Source: Rhodoferax sp. (GTDB lineage Bacteria > Pseudomonadota > Gammaproteobacteria > Burkholderiales > Burkholderiaceae_C). Taken from it: a DNA stretch of 42,336 nucleotides. Below the pieces are notes generated by a model, which ran no database searches, was not told the origin of the DNA, and saw only the letters and a list, made by a program, of their open reading frames with translations. This document shows positions 15,782-24,248 of this stretch, piece by piece. The position numbers were made by a program, and so were the translations under genes. Within the stretch, counting starts at the first letter, position 1, and every line of letters begins with the position of its first letter. Where the stretch lies: positions 1 to 42,336 of the forward strand of contig JAUSNJ010000013.1 in the NCBI GenBank assembly GCA_030645355.1, given 5' to 3'.

Positions 15782-16684
15782 ATGAGCCGCATTCCTCTGC
15801 AAACCCTGCCCACGTTTCGCGTGGTCGCGCAACTGTGCAACCTGCGCGCCGCAGCGGAGCAATTGCATTTGACCCACAGCGCTGTCAGCCAACAGATTCG
15901 CCTGTTGGAATCACAACTCGGTTTTGTGCTGTTTGAGCGACGGGGGCGCCGCGTGGTTTTGAACGCAGCGGGCGCGATACTGCTAAGCGCGGTAGAGGCC
16001 GCCTTGACGCAGTTGGACGACGCGGTGCGCGCCGCAAGTGCGAATGATACGGAGCAACGTTTGCGCATCACGGTACTGCCATCTTTTGCCCAACATTGGT
16101 TGCTGCCACGCATGCCGCGTTGGCGCGAAAGCCACCCGGACATTGCAATCGAAATGCACACCTCGCACCGGGTCTTGGACCTCAAACGCGATGGATTCCA
16201 TGCCGCCATGCGCCAGGGTCGCGGCCCCTGGCGGGGACTGGAGGGCACTTGTTTGATCGACACGCCGTTGATCGTGGTGGGCTCGGCGGAACTGGGGCGG
16301 CGCTTGCAGGGTTGCGACGCCAGGCTATTGGCGCAAGAACCATTGTTGGGGGAAGCCGATCGCTGGGAGCGCTGGTTTGCGCTGGCGGGGCACACCGCCC
16401 GCGCTAGCCCGGTTGCGGTGTTCAACGACATGGGGATGCTGGTGCAAGCGGCGGAGCAGGGCATGGGCATTGCGCTGTGCCGCGAACTGGTGGCCGCCGA
16501 TGCCTTGCGCGACGGGCGTCTGGTGCGCCTATCGCCCTTGGCATTGACTGACCCCGGTGCCGACACGTTTTGGCTCTTGCACCCGCCGGATTTGGCCAAC
16601 TGGCCCCCTATGGTGGCCCTGCGCAACTGGATGCAGGCCGAGTTGGCGGCGTCCGAACAGCAGATGAAAAGCAGCCTGGTGTAG
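15782..16684 (+). CDS. LysR-family regulator (GcvA-like)
   Basis: The 300-residue protein has an N-terminal winged helix-turn-helix (about 5-65, with NLRAAAEQLHLTHSAVSQQIRLLESQLG) and a LysR effector-binding domain (about 90-295). The spacing LPTFRVVAQ and the motif FERRGRRVVLNAAG match the GcvA-type branch. The start could be GTG 15779 or ATG 15782; the ATG is chosen. It is divergent from the DUF1127 gene, with an AT-rich 98-bp gap containing GATATACTT shortly before the start. That arrangement suggests it controls the DUF1127 gene, but the effector is unknown. Confidence 0.85.
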   Translation: MSRIPLQTLPTFRVVAQLCNLRAAAEQLHLTHSAVSQQIRLLESQLGFVLFERRGRRVVLNAAGAILLSAVEAALTQLDDAVRAASANDTEQRLRITVLPSFAQHWLLPRMPRWRESHPDIAIEMHTSHRVLDLKRDGFHAAMRQGRGPWRGLEGTCLIDTPLIVVGSAELGRRLQGCDARLLAQEPLLGEADRWERWFALAGHTARASPVAVFNDMGMLVQAAEQGMGIALCRELVAADALRDGRLVRLSPLALTDPGADTFWLLHPPDLANWPPMVALRNWMQAELAASEQQMKSSLV

Positions 16685-16713
16685 GCAGACAACCCGGCGC
16701 GGGCAAATGACGG

Positions 16714-17565
16714 TCAGTCGGTCTTTTCCAGCGCCAGCAAGCCGGTGGCGGTGTTGGAAATCGGGATGTGGTAGTTGCTGTGCACCTTGCGCACACCGGG
16801 GCTCGTGCCAGCGGTCAGCGCGGCGCGCATGGCCAGCCACATCAGCAGCTCGACGCCTTGGGTGCCGGTCTTCTCCACCAGTTCGTGGATGCTGAACTGG
16901 GTGGCCCACTCGGGGTTGGTCAGCAGGCTCTCCATGAACTGCAGATCAAACGCCTTGTTGATGTGGCCGGCGCGCTCGCCATCGAGCTGGTGGCTCAAGC
17001 CCCCGGAGCCGATCACGGCCACGGTCTTGCTGCTGTCCCAGGATGCAATCGCCTCGCCGACAGCCTTGCCCATGGCGTAGACGCGGCTGGCCTTGGGCAG
17101 CGGGAACTGCACGGTGTTGATGCAGACGGGCACCACGGTGACCGGGTAGTTGCCCTCGGGGTAGAGCAGCTTCAGGGGGAGGGAGCAGGCGTGGTCGACC
17201 AGCATCTCCTGGCAGGAGACGATGTCAAATTCTTTGTCGATCAGCGTGTTGATGATGTGCCAGGACAGATCGACCTCACCCTTGAGGGGTTCCAGTGACG
17301 GAATGCCCCAGCCTTCGTCCGAGTTCACATACTGCGGTGCGGCGCCGACGGCAAAAGTTGGCATCTTGTCCAGGAAGAAGTTCAGCCCGTGGTCGTTGTA
17401 GAAGATGACGACGACATCGGGCTTCTTCTCGCCCAGCCACTGGCGAATAGGGGGGAAGCCGTCGAAGAACGGTTTCCAGTACGGGTCCTGCTGCAGACCC
17501 TTGTGGATGGCGCCGCCAATGGCGGGGATGTGGGAGGTGCCGATGCAGCCTATGAGCTTTGCCAT
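16714..17565 (-). CDS. ligB: Extradiol dioxygenase beta subunit, protocatechuate 4,5-dioxygenase type
   Basis: The 283-residue protein is the catalytic subunit of a LigAB-type class III extradiol ring-cleavage dioxygenase. The Fe(II) ligands expected for this family are visible: His12 in GTSHIPAIGG, His in FYNDHGLNFF (about residue 59) and a Glu around HELVEKTGTQGVELL. The VIGSGGLSHQLDGERAGH stretch contributes the catalytic histidine. It probably cleaves protocatechuate or a close analogue such as gallate. It follows ligA after 10 nt. The remaining 4,5-cleavage pathway genes are not nearby, which makes the physiological substrate uncertain. Confidence 0.88.
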   Translation of the reverse strand: MAKLIGCIGTSHIPAIGGAIHKGLQQDPYWKPFFDGFPPIRQWLGEKKPDVVVIFYNDHGLNFFLDKMPTFAVGAAPQYVNSDEGWGIPSLEPLKGEVDLSWHIINTLIDKEFDIVSCQEMLVDHACSLPLKLLYPEGNYPVTVVPVCINTVQFPLPKASRVYAMGKAVGEAIASWDSSKTVAVIGSGGLSHQLDGERAGHINKAFDLQFMESLLTNPEWATQFSIHELVEKTGTQGVELLMWLAMRAALTAGTSPGVRKVHSNYHIPISNTATGLLALEKTD

Positions 17566-17575
17566 GGTATTTTTC

Positions 17576-17929
17576 CTATTGGCCAGCGGCCACGAGTTTT
17601 GCCTTGAACTGTTCCTTGGTCATGCCGGTCTGCTGGGCGCCGATGTCCTGCATGTCCAGGGCGTAGATGCCGGCATACTTGGCCAGGTTGTAGGCGTTGC
17701 CACCGGCCGAGATTAGTTGCAGCAGGTTCTTGGCGCGGATGGCCGCGGCCTGCGGCTCGGACAGGCCGTATTGGCGCATGTAGGCCTCTTCGTCCTTCAG
17801 GAACGCGGCGCGGTTGTCGGCGGAGTTGAACGAGAAGCACATCTTGTTGAGGGCATAGCCTTTTTTGGCCTGCTCGCCGTCGAAGGGGGTGGTGCCCGGG
17901 ATGGGGGGCAAGGGGGTGGAGGAAGCCAC
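17576..17929 (-). CDS. ligA: Extradiol dioxygenase alpha subunit (LigA)
   Basis: The 117-residue protein is the small helical alpha subunit that caps the active site of LigB. The family pattern GYALNKMCFSFNSADNRAAF and the later GGNAYNLAKYAGI are present. GTG 17929 is the likely start, with AGGAGA about 7 nt upstream. It precedes ligB in the same orientation and is divergent from a LysR gene across 74 bp. That is the usual arrangement for LysR-controlled aromatic-degradation genes. Confidence 0.88.
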   Translation of the reverse strand: MASSTPLPPIPGTTPFDGEQAKKGYALNKMCFSFNSADNRAAFLKDEEAYMRQYGLSEPQAAAIRAKNLLQLISAGGNAYNLAKYAGIYALDMQDIGAQQTGMTKEQFKAKLVAAGQ

Positions 17930-18003
17930 GGTTTATCTCCTGTTGTTGATCATCGTCAAGCGGGAGTATTCCGCGTCCATTGCCAAAGATAAATACATGA
18001 ATC

Positions 18004-18921
18004 ATGATGCGATCCATGAGCAAATTCGATTATTCAAGCCTGGACGGGCGGCTGCTGCAGCTGCTGGTCGCTGTGGTCGAGACCGGGTCTGTCACCGGCG
18101 CGGCGACTCAACTGGGCGTCACGCAGTCGGCCGTCAGCCACCTGCTGGACAAGCTGCGTGCCATCACCGGCGACCCGCTGTTCGTCAAGTCCGGCCGGGG
18201 CATCGTGGCCACGGCGCGGGCAGAAGACCTGGCGGTGCAGGCGCGCGAAATGCTGGACACGATGCAGCGCTTTGCCAGCTCGGGCCCGTTCGATCCCGCG
18301 CGCTGGCAGACCACCTTCACCGTGGCGGCCAACGACTTCCAGCGCGACGTGCTGTTGCCACCGCTGATGGCGCGGCTGCGGGCGCAGGCCCCCGGCGTGG
18401 CCTTGCGCATCATCCCCTCGGACATCCCGAGCCTGGAGATGCTGCGCAACGCCCACTGCCAGCTGGTCATCAGCCCGCGACCGCCCGATGGGGCTGACAT
18501 CCTGCAAAAGCGCCTGTTTGAAGACGAATACCGGGTGTTCTTTGACCCCACCCAGCGCAAGCCGCCCACCAGCCGGGCCCAGTACCTCACGGCCCAGCAC
18601 ATCACCGTGGTCTACGAACCCCGGCGCGCGCTCGACCTGGACCAGTGGCTGGCCGCGCGCGGCGTGCAGCGCAACTTTGCGGTGATGGTGCCGGGCTTTG
18701 CCGGTCTGCCGTCCTTTATTCGGGGCAGCCAGTTGCTGGCCACGGCACCCGGGCTGCTGCATGCGCACCAGCTGCGCGACCTGGGCTGCGCCCGGGTGCC
18801 GGTGGCCTGCCCCAAAATGCCCATGTACATGATCTGGCACATGCGCCACCAGCACGACCCGGCCCACCGCTGGCTGCGCGCCGAACTGGAGGCCGTGGCT
18901 GGGCCTGCCGTCCAATCCTGA
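18004..18921 (+). CDS. LysR-family regulator, probably of ligAB
   Basis: The protein of about 301-305 residues has a LysR helix-turn-helix (LLQLLVAVVETGSVTGAATQLGVTQSAVSHLLDKL) and a long C-terminal effector domain. The LDGRLLQLL opening resembles the NodD/DntR-type branch. ATG 18004, 18007 and 18016 are all in frame; the MSKFDYSSLD start at 18016 may be the real one. The divergent position 74 bp from ligA suggests control of ligAB by an aromatic effector. A dyad CATGA-A-TCATG (17996-18006) overlaps the first start codons. Confidence 0.85.
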   Translation: MMRSMSKFDYSSLDGRLLQLLVAVVETGSVTGAATQLGVTQSAVSHLLDKLRAITGDPLFVKSGRGIVATARAEDLAVQAREMLDTMQRFASSGPFDPARWQTTFTVAANDFQRDVLLPPLMARLRAQAPGVALRIIPSDIPSLEMLRNAHCQLVISPRPPDGADILQKRLFEDEYRVFFDPTQRKPPTSRAQYLTAQHITVVYEPRRALDLDQWLAARGVQRNFAVMVPGFAGLPSFIRGSQLLATAPGLLHAHQLRDLGCARVPVACPKMPMYMIWHMRHQHDPAHRWLRAELEAVAGPAVQS

Positions 18922-18998
18922 GCGCCGTGTGCTGCACCACGGCGCAGAATACCCCCCACGGCCAAACCTGTCGGTGGCCGGAACCGAAAGAAGCAGAA

Positions 18999-20045
18999 GT
19001 GAAGAACATCAAGGAAAAATACACCGCCCGACCCGAGCATGCGCAGAGCCGCATCCTGGTCTTCAACGACTCTGAAGTGGATGTTGCGGGGGTGGTGAGC
19101 CTGCTGGAGGGAATGGGATACGCCAACATCACCGCGGTGACTGATCCGGGCGGACTTTTGCCGGCATTGGCCGCGGCATCCTTTGACGCCATGCTGGTCG
19201 ACCTGCGCATGCCGCACCTGGATGGACTGAAGGTCATCTACCTGATCCGCGAGACGCTGTCTGCCGCCGAGTTGCCCATTCTGGCGATCAGCGACGACGG
19301 ACTGGCCGAGCTGTGCAACGCCGGGCTGCTGGCAGGTGCCAACGACCACGTCGTGCGCCCCATTGACCCCATTGACGTGGCGCTGCGCGTCAGAAACCTG
19401 CTGACCATCCACGACATCTACAAGACCGGCCAGGACATCCAGAACAACCTGGAACACAAGGTGATGGCCCGAACCGCCAAGCTCAACTTTCTGATCGAAA
19501 ACGGTCTGCTGATGTCCATGACCCGCGACCGCTCGCAACTGTTGCGCCACACGCTGTTCGAGGGCAAACGTCTGTTGTACTGCGATGCGGCAACCCTGTA
19601 TCTGGTGACCGACCACAAGACCCTGTCCTTTCACCTGCGCACCCGCAACGACGATCTGACGGAGACCGAAATACCACTCTATGACCCGGTGACGGGCGTC
19701 GCCAATGTGCGGTATGCCGCCACGTGGTGTGCGCTGCACAAACAATCGGTGCGCATCGACGATGTGTACGCCGAGTCGGCGTTCGACCTCAGCGGGACGC
19801 GCCGTTTTGATGCCGCCAGCGGCTACAAAACCGTGTCGACGCTGACCGTGCCGCTGATCCCGCGCGGTGGCGCGGTGATCGGGGTGCTGCAATTCATCAA
19901 CAAACTGGACCCCGACACCCAGGCGGTGATTCCGTTTTCCGCCGAACTCGTTCCACTGGTCGAGGCGCTGGCGGCGCAGGCCGCGGTCACGCTGGACAAT
20001 CTGGCGATGCATGACGCGCAGCTGGCCTGCGCCACGTGCGAATAG
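18999..20045 (+). CDS. Receiver-GAF response regulator without a recognised output domain
   Basis: The 348-residue protein joins a CheY-like receiver (about 15-135) to a GAF domain (about 165-335). The phospho-acceptor Asp is present (MLVDLRMPHLDGL), but the conserved Lys-Pro reads VVRPIDP, with Arg for Lys. The acidic pocket is FNDSEVD. A coiled linker (VMARTAKLNFLIENG) joins the domains. It starts at GTG 18999, before MKNIKEKY; the long open stretch upstream overlaps the LysR gene and is not used. It is probably a cytoplasmic signalling adaptor. The next gene encodes a cyclic-nucleotide-binding protein 74 bp downstream, so the two may work together. Confidence 0.82.
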   Translation: MKNIKEKYTARPEHAQSRILVFNDSEVDVAGVVSLLEGMGYANITAVTDPGGLLPALAAASFDAMLVDLRMPHLDGLKVIYLIRETLSAAELPILAISDDGLAELCNAGLLAGANDHVVRPIDPIDVALRVRNLLTIHDIYKTGQDIQNNLEHKVMARTAKLNFLIENGLLMSMTRDRSQLLRHTLFEGKRLLYCDAATLYLVTDHKTLSFHLRTRNDDLTETEIPLYDPVTGVANVRYAATWCALHKQSVRIDDVYAESAFDLSGTRRFDAASGYKTVSTLTVPLIPRGGAVIGVLQFINKLDPDTQAVIPFSAELVPLVEALAAQAAVTLDNLAMHDAQLACATCE

Positions 20046-20119
20046 CCGCGCTATTGCAATTTCAATCCATCAGCGGCAAGATGGTGGCGGTTGCGTTTCC
20101 ATGCAATTGAAAGACGTCC

Positions 20120-20620
20120 ATGACCAGTCCTGTTCCCGCCCCCTCGAACCTACCGTCTCCCGATGTCAGCGGGCTGATCGCGGCCATTGCGCGCAATGCC
20201 GAGGCCGGTGGACTGCGGAAGTATCTGGAGGCCTACCGCTGGAAAGTGCTGGCCGATTATGTTCACCCGGCCAAACATAAGCGCGGCGAGTTGGTGATTG
20301 GCCAGGGCGAGCTGGACCGCAAGGTGTACTTTGTCGAGTCCGGTGACCTCAAGGTGGACTTGCACACCGATAAAGGGATTGTTCACCTGGCAATTGTCGG
20401 GCCGGGCAGCATGGTGGGCGAGGGCAGCTTCTTTTCCAGCCTGCCGCGCATTGCCTCCGTGTCCGCCTACAGCGACTGCAAGATCTGGGTCATGACCCCG
20501 GAAGACTTTGATCGCCTGTCGCGCAACAACGCCAGCGTGGCGCTGGCCGTGAGCATGGCATTGGGCACGCTGCTGGCCACGCGCATGATGGACATGAGCA
20601 AACGCCTGAGCGTGCTCTGA
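20120..20620 (+). CDS. Stand-alone cyclic-nucleotide-binding domain protein
   Basis: The 166-residue protein consists of a short helical N-terminus and one CRP-type cNMP-binding domain (about 45-150). The beta-roll is seen in GELVIGQGELDRKVYFVESGDLKV and the phosphate cassette in VGEGSFFSSLPRIASVSA, with the phosphate-contacting Arg kept. No helix-turn-helix follows, so it is not a CRP-like transcription factor. It may serve as a small sensor or adaptor for the adjacent receiver-GAF protein. It converges with the outer-membrane protein gene 4 nt away. Confidence 0.82.
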   Translation: MTSPVPAPSNLPSPDVSGLIAAIARNAEAGGLRKYLEAYRWKVLADYVHPAKHKRGELVIGQGELDRKVYFVESGDLKVDLHTDKGIVHLAIVGPGSMVGEGSFFSSLPRIASVSAYSDCKIWVMTPEDFDRLSRNNASVALAVSMALGTLLATRMMDMSKRLSVL

Positions 20621-20624
20621 TCAT

Positions 20625-21917
20625 TCAAAACGCCCAAGTCGCCACCGCATAGCCCTGCCGCTGCACCGGCAACTGGCGCACCACCGCGCTGTCGGGCCCG
20701 CCATGCACGCGCAGTCCACCCTCGATCTTGAAGCGCTCACCCGACCAGATGGCGGATAGCGTGGTGATACTGCCCTGGTCGGCTGGTGTGTACAGCACAT
20801 CCAGCGCGGTCTGCCAGCGATCCTGCTGCCAGCTCAGGCGCACAAACAGATTGTCCTGGCGCAGGTTCTTCGACACGCTGAAGGCGTTGCCCTGCCAGGC
20901 CAGGTTGCCGGCCACGGCCGAAGCGGGCACGCCCCCCGCGGCCCATAGCGGCAAGGCCTGGTTGCGGGTCGACCAGGTATTCCATTGCGCGTCGGTCAGG
21001 GCCGTGTCGTCGTGCCAGGCCTCGACCAGCAGGCTGATCTGGCTTTCGCTGGTCCAGGTGCCGCCGACCAGCAACTGCTGGCCCGCATCGCGCAGGCCGG
21101 CGTGCCACGGGTTGGTGAAGGAGAGGCCGGTGCCGGTGTTGATGGAACTGCTGCTATCGGCGTGCGCAAAGGCACGTACCGATGCGTGCAGCTCCAGCGC
21201 ATCGCTGGCCACCCACGCGGCGGCCGCGCCCACGCTGGTGCCGGTGTGCTCGCCCTGGCGCACAAAGCCATGCCAGTCCACCGCGCCGGCACGCTGGTAA
21301 ACGCGTGCCGCCAGCGCGGCCTCTTTGGCACCGGCGTTGGCCTGTGCCTCGGACGGGTTGACCCATACCAGCGACCAGGCGGTGTCAGCGTCAAAGTGCT
21401 CGGCCATCAACAGCGGGCGACCTTCCAGTGATTCGCTGGCCAGCGTGCGCCGCGTTTCCTGCTGCACCACGTCGTTGGGCCGAAAGCCAAAGCCCACGTC
21501 CCACGACACGACTTTCTTGCCGGCGCTCCATTGCCAGCCCCACGCTGCTGAGCCGGAGGCATAGGCTTCGTTGATCCAGCCTTGCGTTGCGGCACTGCCG
21601 CTTTCCGGAGCCTGCACCTGCGCTGTGGCCGTGGCATTCCAGCGGACCGCACCGGCACTGCCGCTGGCGCGCAACTCGGCCTGCACCGTGGCGGCGGATG
21701 CAGCGACTTGCGCGGTGCCGGCTTGCAAGCGGTTGGCCTGCGCCAGCGGGCCGGTGTCGGCCGCCTGGCGGCTGATCCAGTCGCTGCGGATCTGGCCTGA
21801 GATCTCGGTGCCTTGGGCCATGCTCGTCAGTGGCAGGCAGGCCGCCCATGCGCACAGCAGTGCGATGGCGCCAGGCTGGAACGGCTTCTTGCGCCTCTGA
21901 TTAGTTGCGATGTCCAT
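20625..21917 (-). CDS. Predicted outer-membrane beta-barrel protein (last gene of export-like operon)
   Basis: The 430-residue protein begins with a signal peptide (RRKKPFQPGAIALLCAWAACLPLTSMAQG, cleaved about residue 34). It continues with alternating hydrophobic strands rich in W, A and S and ends in a C-terminal aromatic (ATWAF), all signs of an outer-membrane barrel. I do not recognise a named family. It lies 2 nt downstream of the LolA-like gene, within an operon that also encodes an ABC ATPase and permease. It could therefore be the outer-membrane acceptor or exit channel of that system. ATG 21917 is chosen for the signal peptide; longer starts would bury it. Confidence 0.72.
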   Translation of the reverse strand: MDIATNQRRKKPFQPGAIALLCAWAACLPLTSMAQGTEISGQIRSDWISRQAADTGPLAQANRLQAGTAQVAASAATVQAELRASGSAGAVRWNATATAQVQAPESGSAATQGWINEAYASGSAAWGWQWSAGKKVVSWDVGFGFRPNDVVQQETRRTLASESLEGRPLLMAEHFDADTAWSLVWVNPSEAQANAGAKEAALAARVYQRAGAVDWHGFVRQGEHTGTSVGAAAAWVASDALELHASVRAFAHADSSSSINTGTGLSFTNPWHAGLRDAGQQLLVGGTWTSESQISLLVEAWHDDTALTDAQWNTWSTRNQALPLWAAGGVPASAVAGNLAWQGNAFSVSKNLRQDNLFVRLSWQQDRWQTALDVLYTPADQGSITTLSAIWSGERFKIEGGLRVHGGPDSAVVRQLPVQRQGYAVATWAF

Positions 21918-21919
21918 GG

Positions 21920-22813
21920 TCAGTCCAGCGAGGGGTTGCGGGCCAGGAACATCGGGTTCAGCCATTCAGCGGCCACGGTGCGCTCCTTGCGGCTCAGGTA
22001 CTGGATGCGCGTTTCCTTCTTGTTGCTCAGCTGATCCACCAGCACCATCTCGGCCACATTGGTCGGGTTGCTGGGCTTGTCCATCACAAAGCGGGCCTGC
22101 TTGGCCAGCTTGTCGGACTGCACAAACAGGTCGGCACGGACCGGCTCGTGGCGGGTCTTGCCAATCCACAGCTCGATGCGCTGGTAGGTCACGCCCTTGC
22201 GAGCCGCTTGCAGGCTCAGGTGCAGGCAGCTCGCCTTGCTGTCGGCCTGGCAGGGCTCCTCACCGACCACCTGGCCGGTGTAGTCCCCCGCCCAGTTCAT
22301 GGTGGCGATGTCGCCGGTGGAGGCATCGCCCAGCAGCTTTTGCATGGGTGTAATGCGCATCGGGCGCTGGGTGTTGGGCATCAGCAGCCAGAAGTCGTCG
22401 CCCAGCATCAGCACTTTCTGGCCCTTCTCCACCGGGCTTTGCATCAGCACCAGGGACTTGCGTTCGGACTGTGCAAACACTGTGTAGCGGCGCTGCTTGT
22501 CGGGGCTGCCGTCGGCATTGAAGACACTGACCTGCGTGTCGACCTGCAGGTTCTCGGCGCTCATGCGGTAGCGGTCGGCGTCTTTGAGCAGGGGGGTGAT
22601 GTCCTGGGCGCTTGCTGTGCCTAGCAGCAGGGCCAGGAGAGCAATCCCCAATCCCCCCAGGGTCCGGCCCCCACTCCCCCCAACCCCCTCGCCCCGCCGG
22701 GCGAGGGGGAGCCCAACAGCCACATTTGACCGCGCGTTTGAAGCAGGGCTTCTACGGCGCCACTGCCCGAGTAGCGCTATCGGGTTGCGCTGGGTTGTTG
22801 TTGAATAAATCAT
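21920..22813 (-). CDS. LolA-like periplasmic lipoprotein-sorting family protein
   Basis: From about residue 70 the protein (up to 297 residues) resembles the outer membrane lipoprotein-sorting (LolA-like) family. It has a periplasmic half-barrel with DRYRMSAENLQVDTQVSVF, the central LMLGDDFWLLMPNTQRPMRIT and C-terminal EWLNPMFLARNPSLD. A signal peptide core, LGGLGIALLALLLGTASAQ, sits at about 52-70. The preceding 50 residues are odd: they include GLPLARRGEGVGGSGG encoded by a GC-rich repeat, and the ATG at 22813 directly follows another repeat. The true start may be an internal GTG around 22720. It probably shuttles a lipid or lipoprotein between permease and outer membrane; this is inference. 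Confidence 0.75.
   Translation of the reverse strand: MIYSTTTQRNPIALLGQWRRRSPASNARSNVAVGLPLARRGEGVGGSGGRTLGGLGIALLALLLGTASAQDITPLLKDADRYRMSAENLQVDTQVSVFNADGSPDKQRRYTVFAQSERKSLVLMQSPVEKGQKVLMLGDDFWLLMPNTQRPMRITPMQKLLGDASTGDIATMNWAGDYTGQVVGEEPCQADSKASCLHLSLQAARKGVTYQRIELWIGKTRHEPVRADLFVQSDKLAKQARFVMDKPSNPTNVAEMVLVDQLSNKKETRIQYLSRKERTVAAEWLNPMFLARNPSLD
22667..22712 (-). repeat. GC-rich 46-bp repeat, copy 1 (inside the LolA-like coding region)
   Basis: Read on the minus strand this is GCTCCCCCTCGCC-CGGCGGGGCGAGGGGG followed by TTGGGGGGAGTGGGGGC. The first half forms a strong hairpin (CCCCCTCGCC with GGCGAGGGGG). Copy 2 at 22936-22981 is nearly identical but inverted. It encodes the Arg/Gly-rich stretch before the signal peptide of the LolA-like protein. 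Confidence 0.8.
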
Positions 22814-22860
22814 GGTTTAGCCCTCGTGGAATATTGATATGTAGCTATAAAAACAATAGC
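22814..22860 (-). repeat. Dispersed ~48-bp repeat, copy E (just before the LolA-like ATG)
   Basis: On the minus strand GCTATTGTTTTTATAGC (a 17-nt hairpin) is followed by 16 bases and then ACGAGGGCTAAACC, immediately before the ATG at 22813. It has the same 17 + 16 spacing as the other copies. It probably replaces the native 5' leader of the gene. Confidence 0.65.
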
Positions 22861-22935
22861 GTTTGATTGATCTAAAAACTCTCGCGTCGTAGAAGCTTCA
22901 CTTCTTCGCAGTAACAAAATCGGCTGTCCGCTTTA

Positions 22936-22981
22936 GCTCCCCCTCGCCCGGCGGGGCGAGGGGGCTGGGGGGAGTGGGGGC
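22936..22981 (+). repeat. GC-rich 46-bp repeat, copy 2, with a partial tandem tail
   Basis: This is the inverted counterpart of 22667-22712, differing at about one base. Its tail, TGGGGGGAGTGGGGGC, is repeated once more at about 22990-23005. The 208-bp gap between the LolA-like and permease genes consists largely of these repeats plus repeat copy E. Two inverted copies 220 bp apart could pair with each other in the transcript. Confidence 0.8.
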
Positions 22982-23021
22982 AGGCCCTCTGGGGGGAGTG
23001 GGGGCGGGCCCCCTGGGCGAA

Positions 23022-24248
23022 TCAGGTATGCGCCAACGCATCAACCACCGCCATATTCACCGTCTTGCGCGCCACCAGGCTGGACGCCACCATAGTCAGC
23101 AGCACCATGGCGACCAATGTGACGGCGTACATCGACGGATCGATGGAGATATTCAGCGGATAGCCCACCGAGCGCCCCGGCGGCGGCGGCATATTGACCG
23201 GCACCACATACAGCATCACCGACACGCCTAGCGACAACGCGGCTCCGGCCACCGCGCCCACGCCGCCCAGCACCATGCCTTCCAGTGCCAGCGTGCGCAG
23301 CAGCTGCGAGGGCAGGGTGCCCATGGCCCGCAGTGTGCCGATCTCCCGGGTGCGCTCGATGATGGCCATGGCCATGGCGTTGGTCACCACAAACACCACG
23401 ATGACGCCGATGATCAGCCCCAGCGCGCCGAAGATGCGGTTGTACAAATCGCGCACCGACTTGTAGAAGAAGGCCTGATCCATCCAGGTCTGCACCGTCA
23501 ACGCCGGATATTCGGCGGCCAGGCGCTGCTGTGCGGGTGCCGTCGATTCCATGCGGTCCAGGAAAATGCCCAGGCTCGATACGCGTTGCGTTACCAATAA
23601 TCTTTGCGCGGTCACGATGTCGGTATAGACCAGGCGCTTGTCGATGTCGGGTACGCCGGTCGAGAAGATACCCTTGACGCGCACGTCCATGGCGTTCATC
23701 GCCCCTTCGGCGGTGCTGGCCAGCAGGGTCAGGCTGCTGCCGGGCGTGGCCTTGAGGCTGCGCGCCAGGCCTTCGCCCAACATGATTTCGGCGTCTGGGC
23801 TGCCGGAAGACAGCACCTGCCCGGCGGTGATGGTCAGGAACGGGCCCTTGACGCCAAACTCGCTGTCGGGCTCCACGCCGGTGGCCATCATCACCGTGGA
23901 CTTGTCGCCATTGCTGATCAGACCGCTGAATTCCACCTTGGGCAGCACCTGGCGCACGGCCGGGTCGGCCAGCAGCTGGGTGCGCAGGGCAGCAACGTTG
24001 TCCAGTCCGTTCTGCAATGGCGTGTCCTCGTCGCGGGTGAACTGCTCCGGCTTGCCCAGGATCAAGTGGCCGGTAGTGCGCGCCGCGGCCTGGGCCAGCG
24101 CCTCGTAGGTGTACAGCGCAAAGCCGCCGGCCAGCAAAATGGCCGCAGTACCGAGTGCTGCAATCGACACCGTGACTAGCGAGCGGCGGCGGTTGCGCAG
24201 CGTGTTCTGGATGGCAAATTTCAGCCACATATTCATTGCGATGTTCAT
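23022..24248 (-). CDS. ABC transporter permease, LolC/E-MacB (FtsX) type
   Basis: The 408-residue inner-membrane protein has one N-terminal membrane helix (about 22-48) and a large periplasmic domain (about 50-270). Three C-terminal helices follow (about 280-310, 330-360 and 380-400), the FtsX/MacB topology of type VII ABC systems. Motifs include IERTREIGTLRAMGTLPSQLLR in the coupling region. Such permeases do not import; they drive extraction of lipids or lipoproteins, or mechanotransmission. The start ATG 24248 overlaps the ATPase stop (ATGA), so ATPase and permease are coupled. The downstream LolA-like gene lies across a repeat-filled gap. Confidence 0.88.
   Translation of the reverse strand: MNIAMNMWLKFAIQNTLRNRRRSLVTVSIAALGTAAILLAGGFALYTYEALAQAAARTTGHLILGKPEQFTRDEDTPLQNGLDNVAALRTQLLADPAVRQVLPKVEFSGLISNGDKSTVMMATGVEPDSEFGVKGPFLTITAGQVLSSGSPDAEIMLGEGLARSLKATPGSSLTLLASTAEGAMNAMDVRVKGIFSTGVPDIDKRLVYTDIVTAQRLLVTQRVSSLGIFLDRMESTAPAQQRLAAEYPALTVQTWMDQAFFYKSVRDLYNRIFGALGLIIGVIVVFVVTNAMAMAIIERTREIGTLRAMGTLPSQLLRTLALEGMVLGGVGAVAGAALSLGVSVMLYVVPVNMPPPPGRSVGYPLNISIDPSMYAVTLVAMVLLTMVASSLVARKTVNMAVVDALAHT

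Noticed and set aside
22811..22866. Plain promoter or terminator for the AT-rich stretch GCTATAAAAACAATAGC
   Set aside because: It fits the 17-nt block of the dispersed repeat, with the right 16-nt spacing to ACGAGGGCT on the minus strand.
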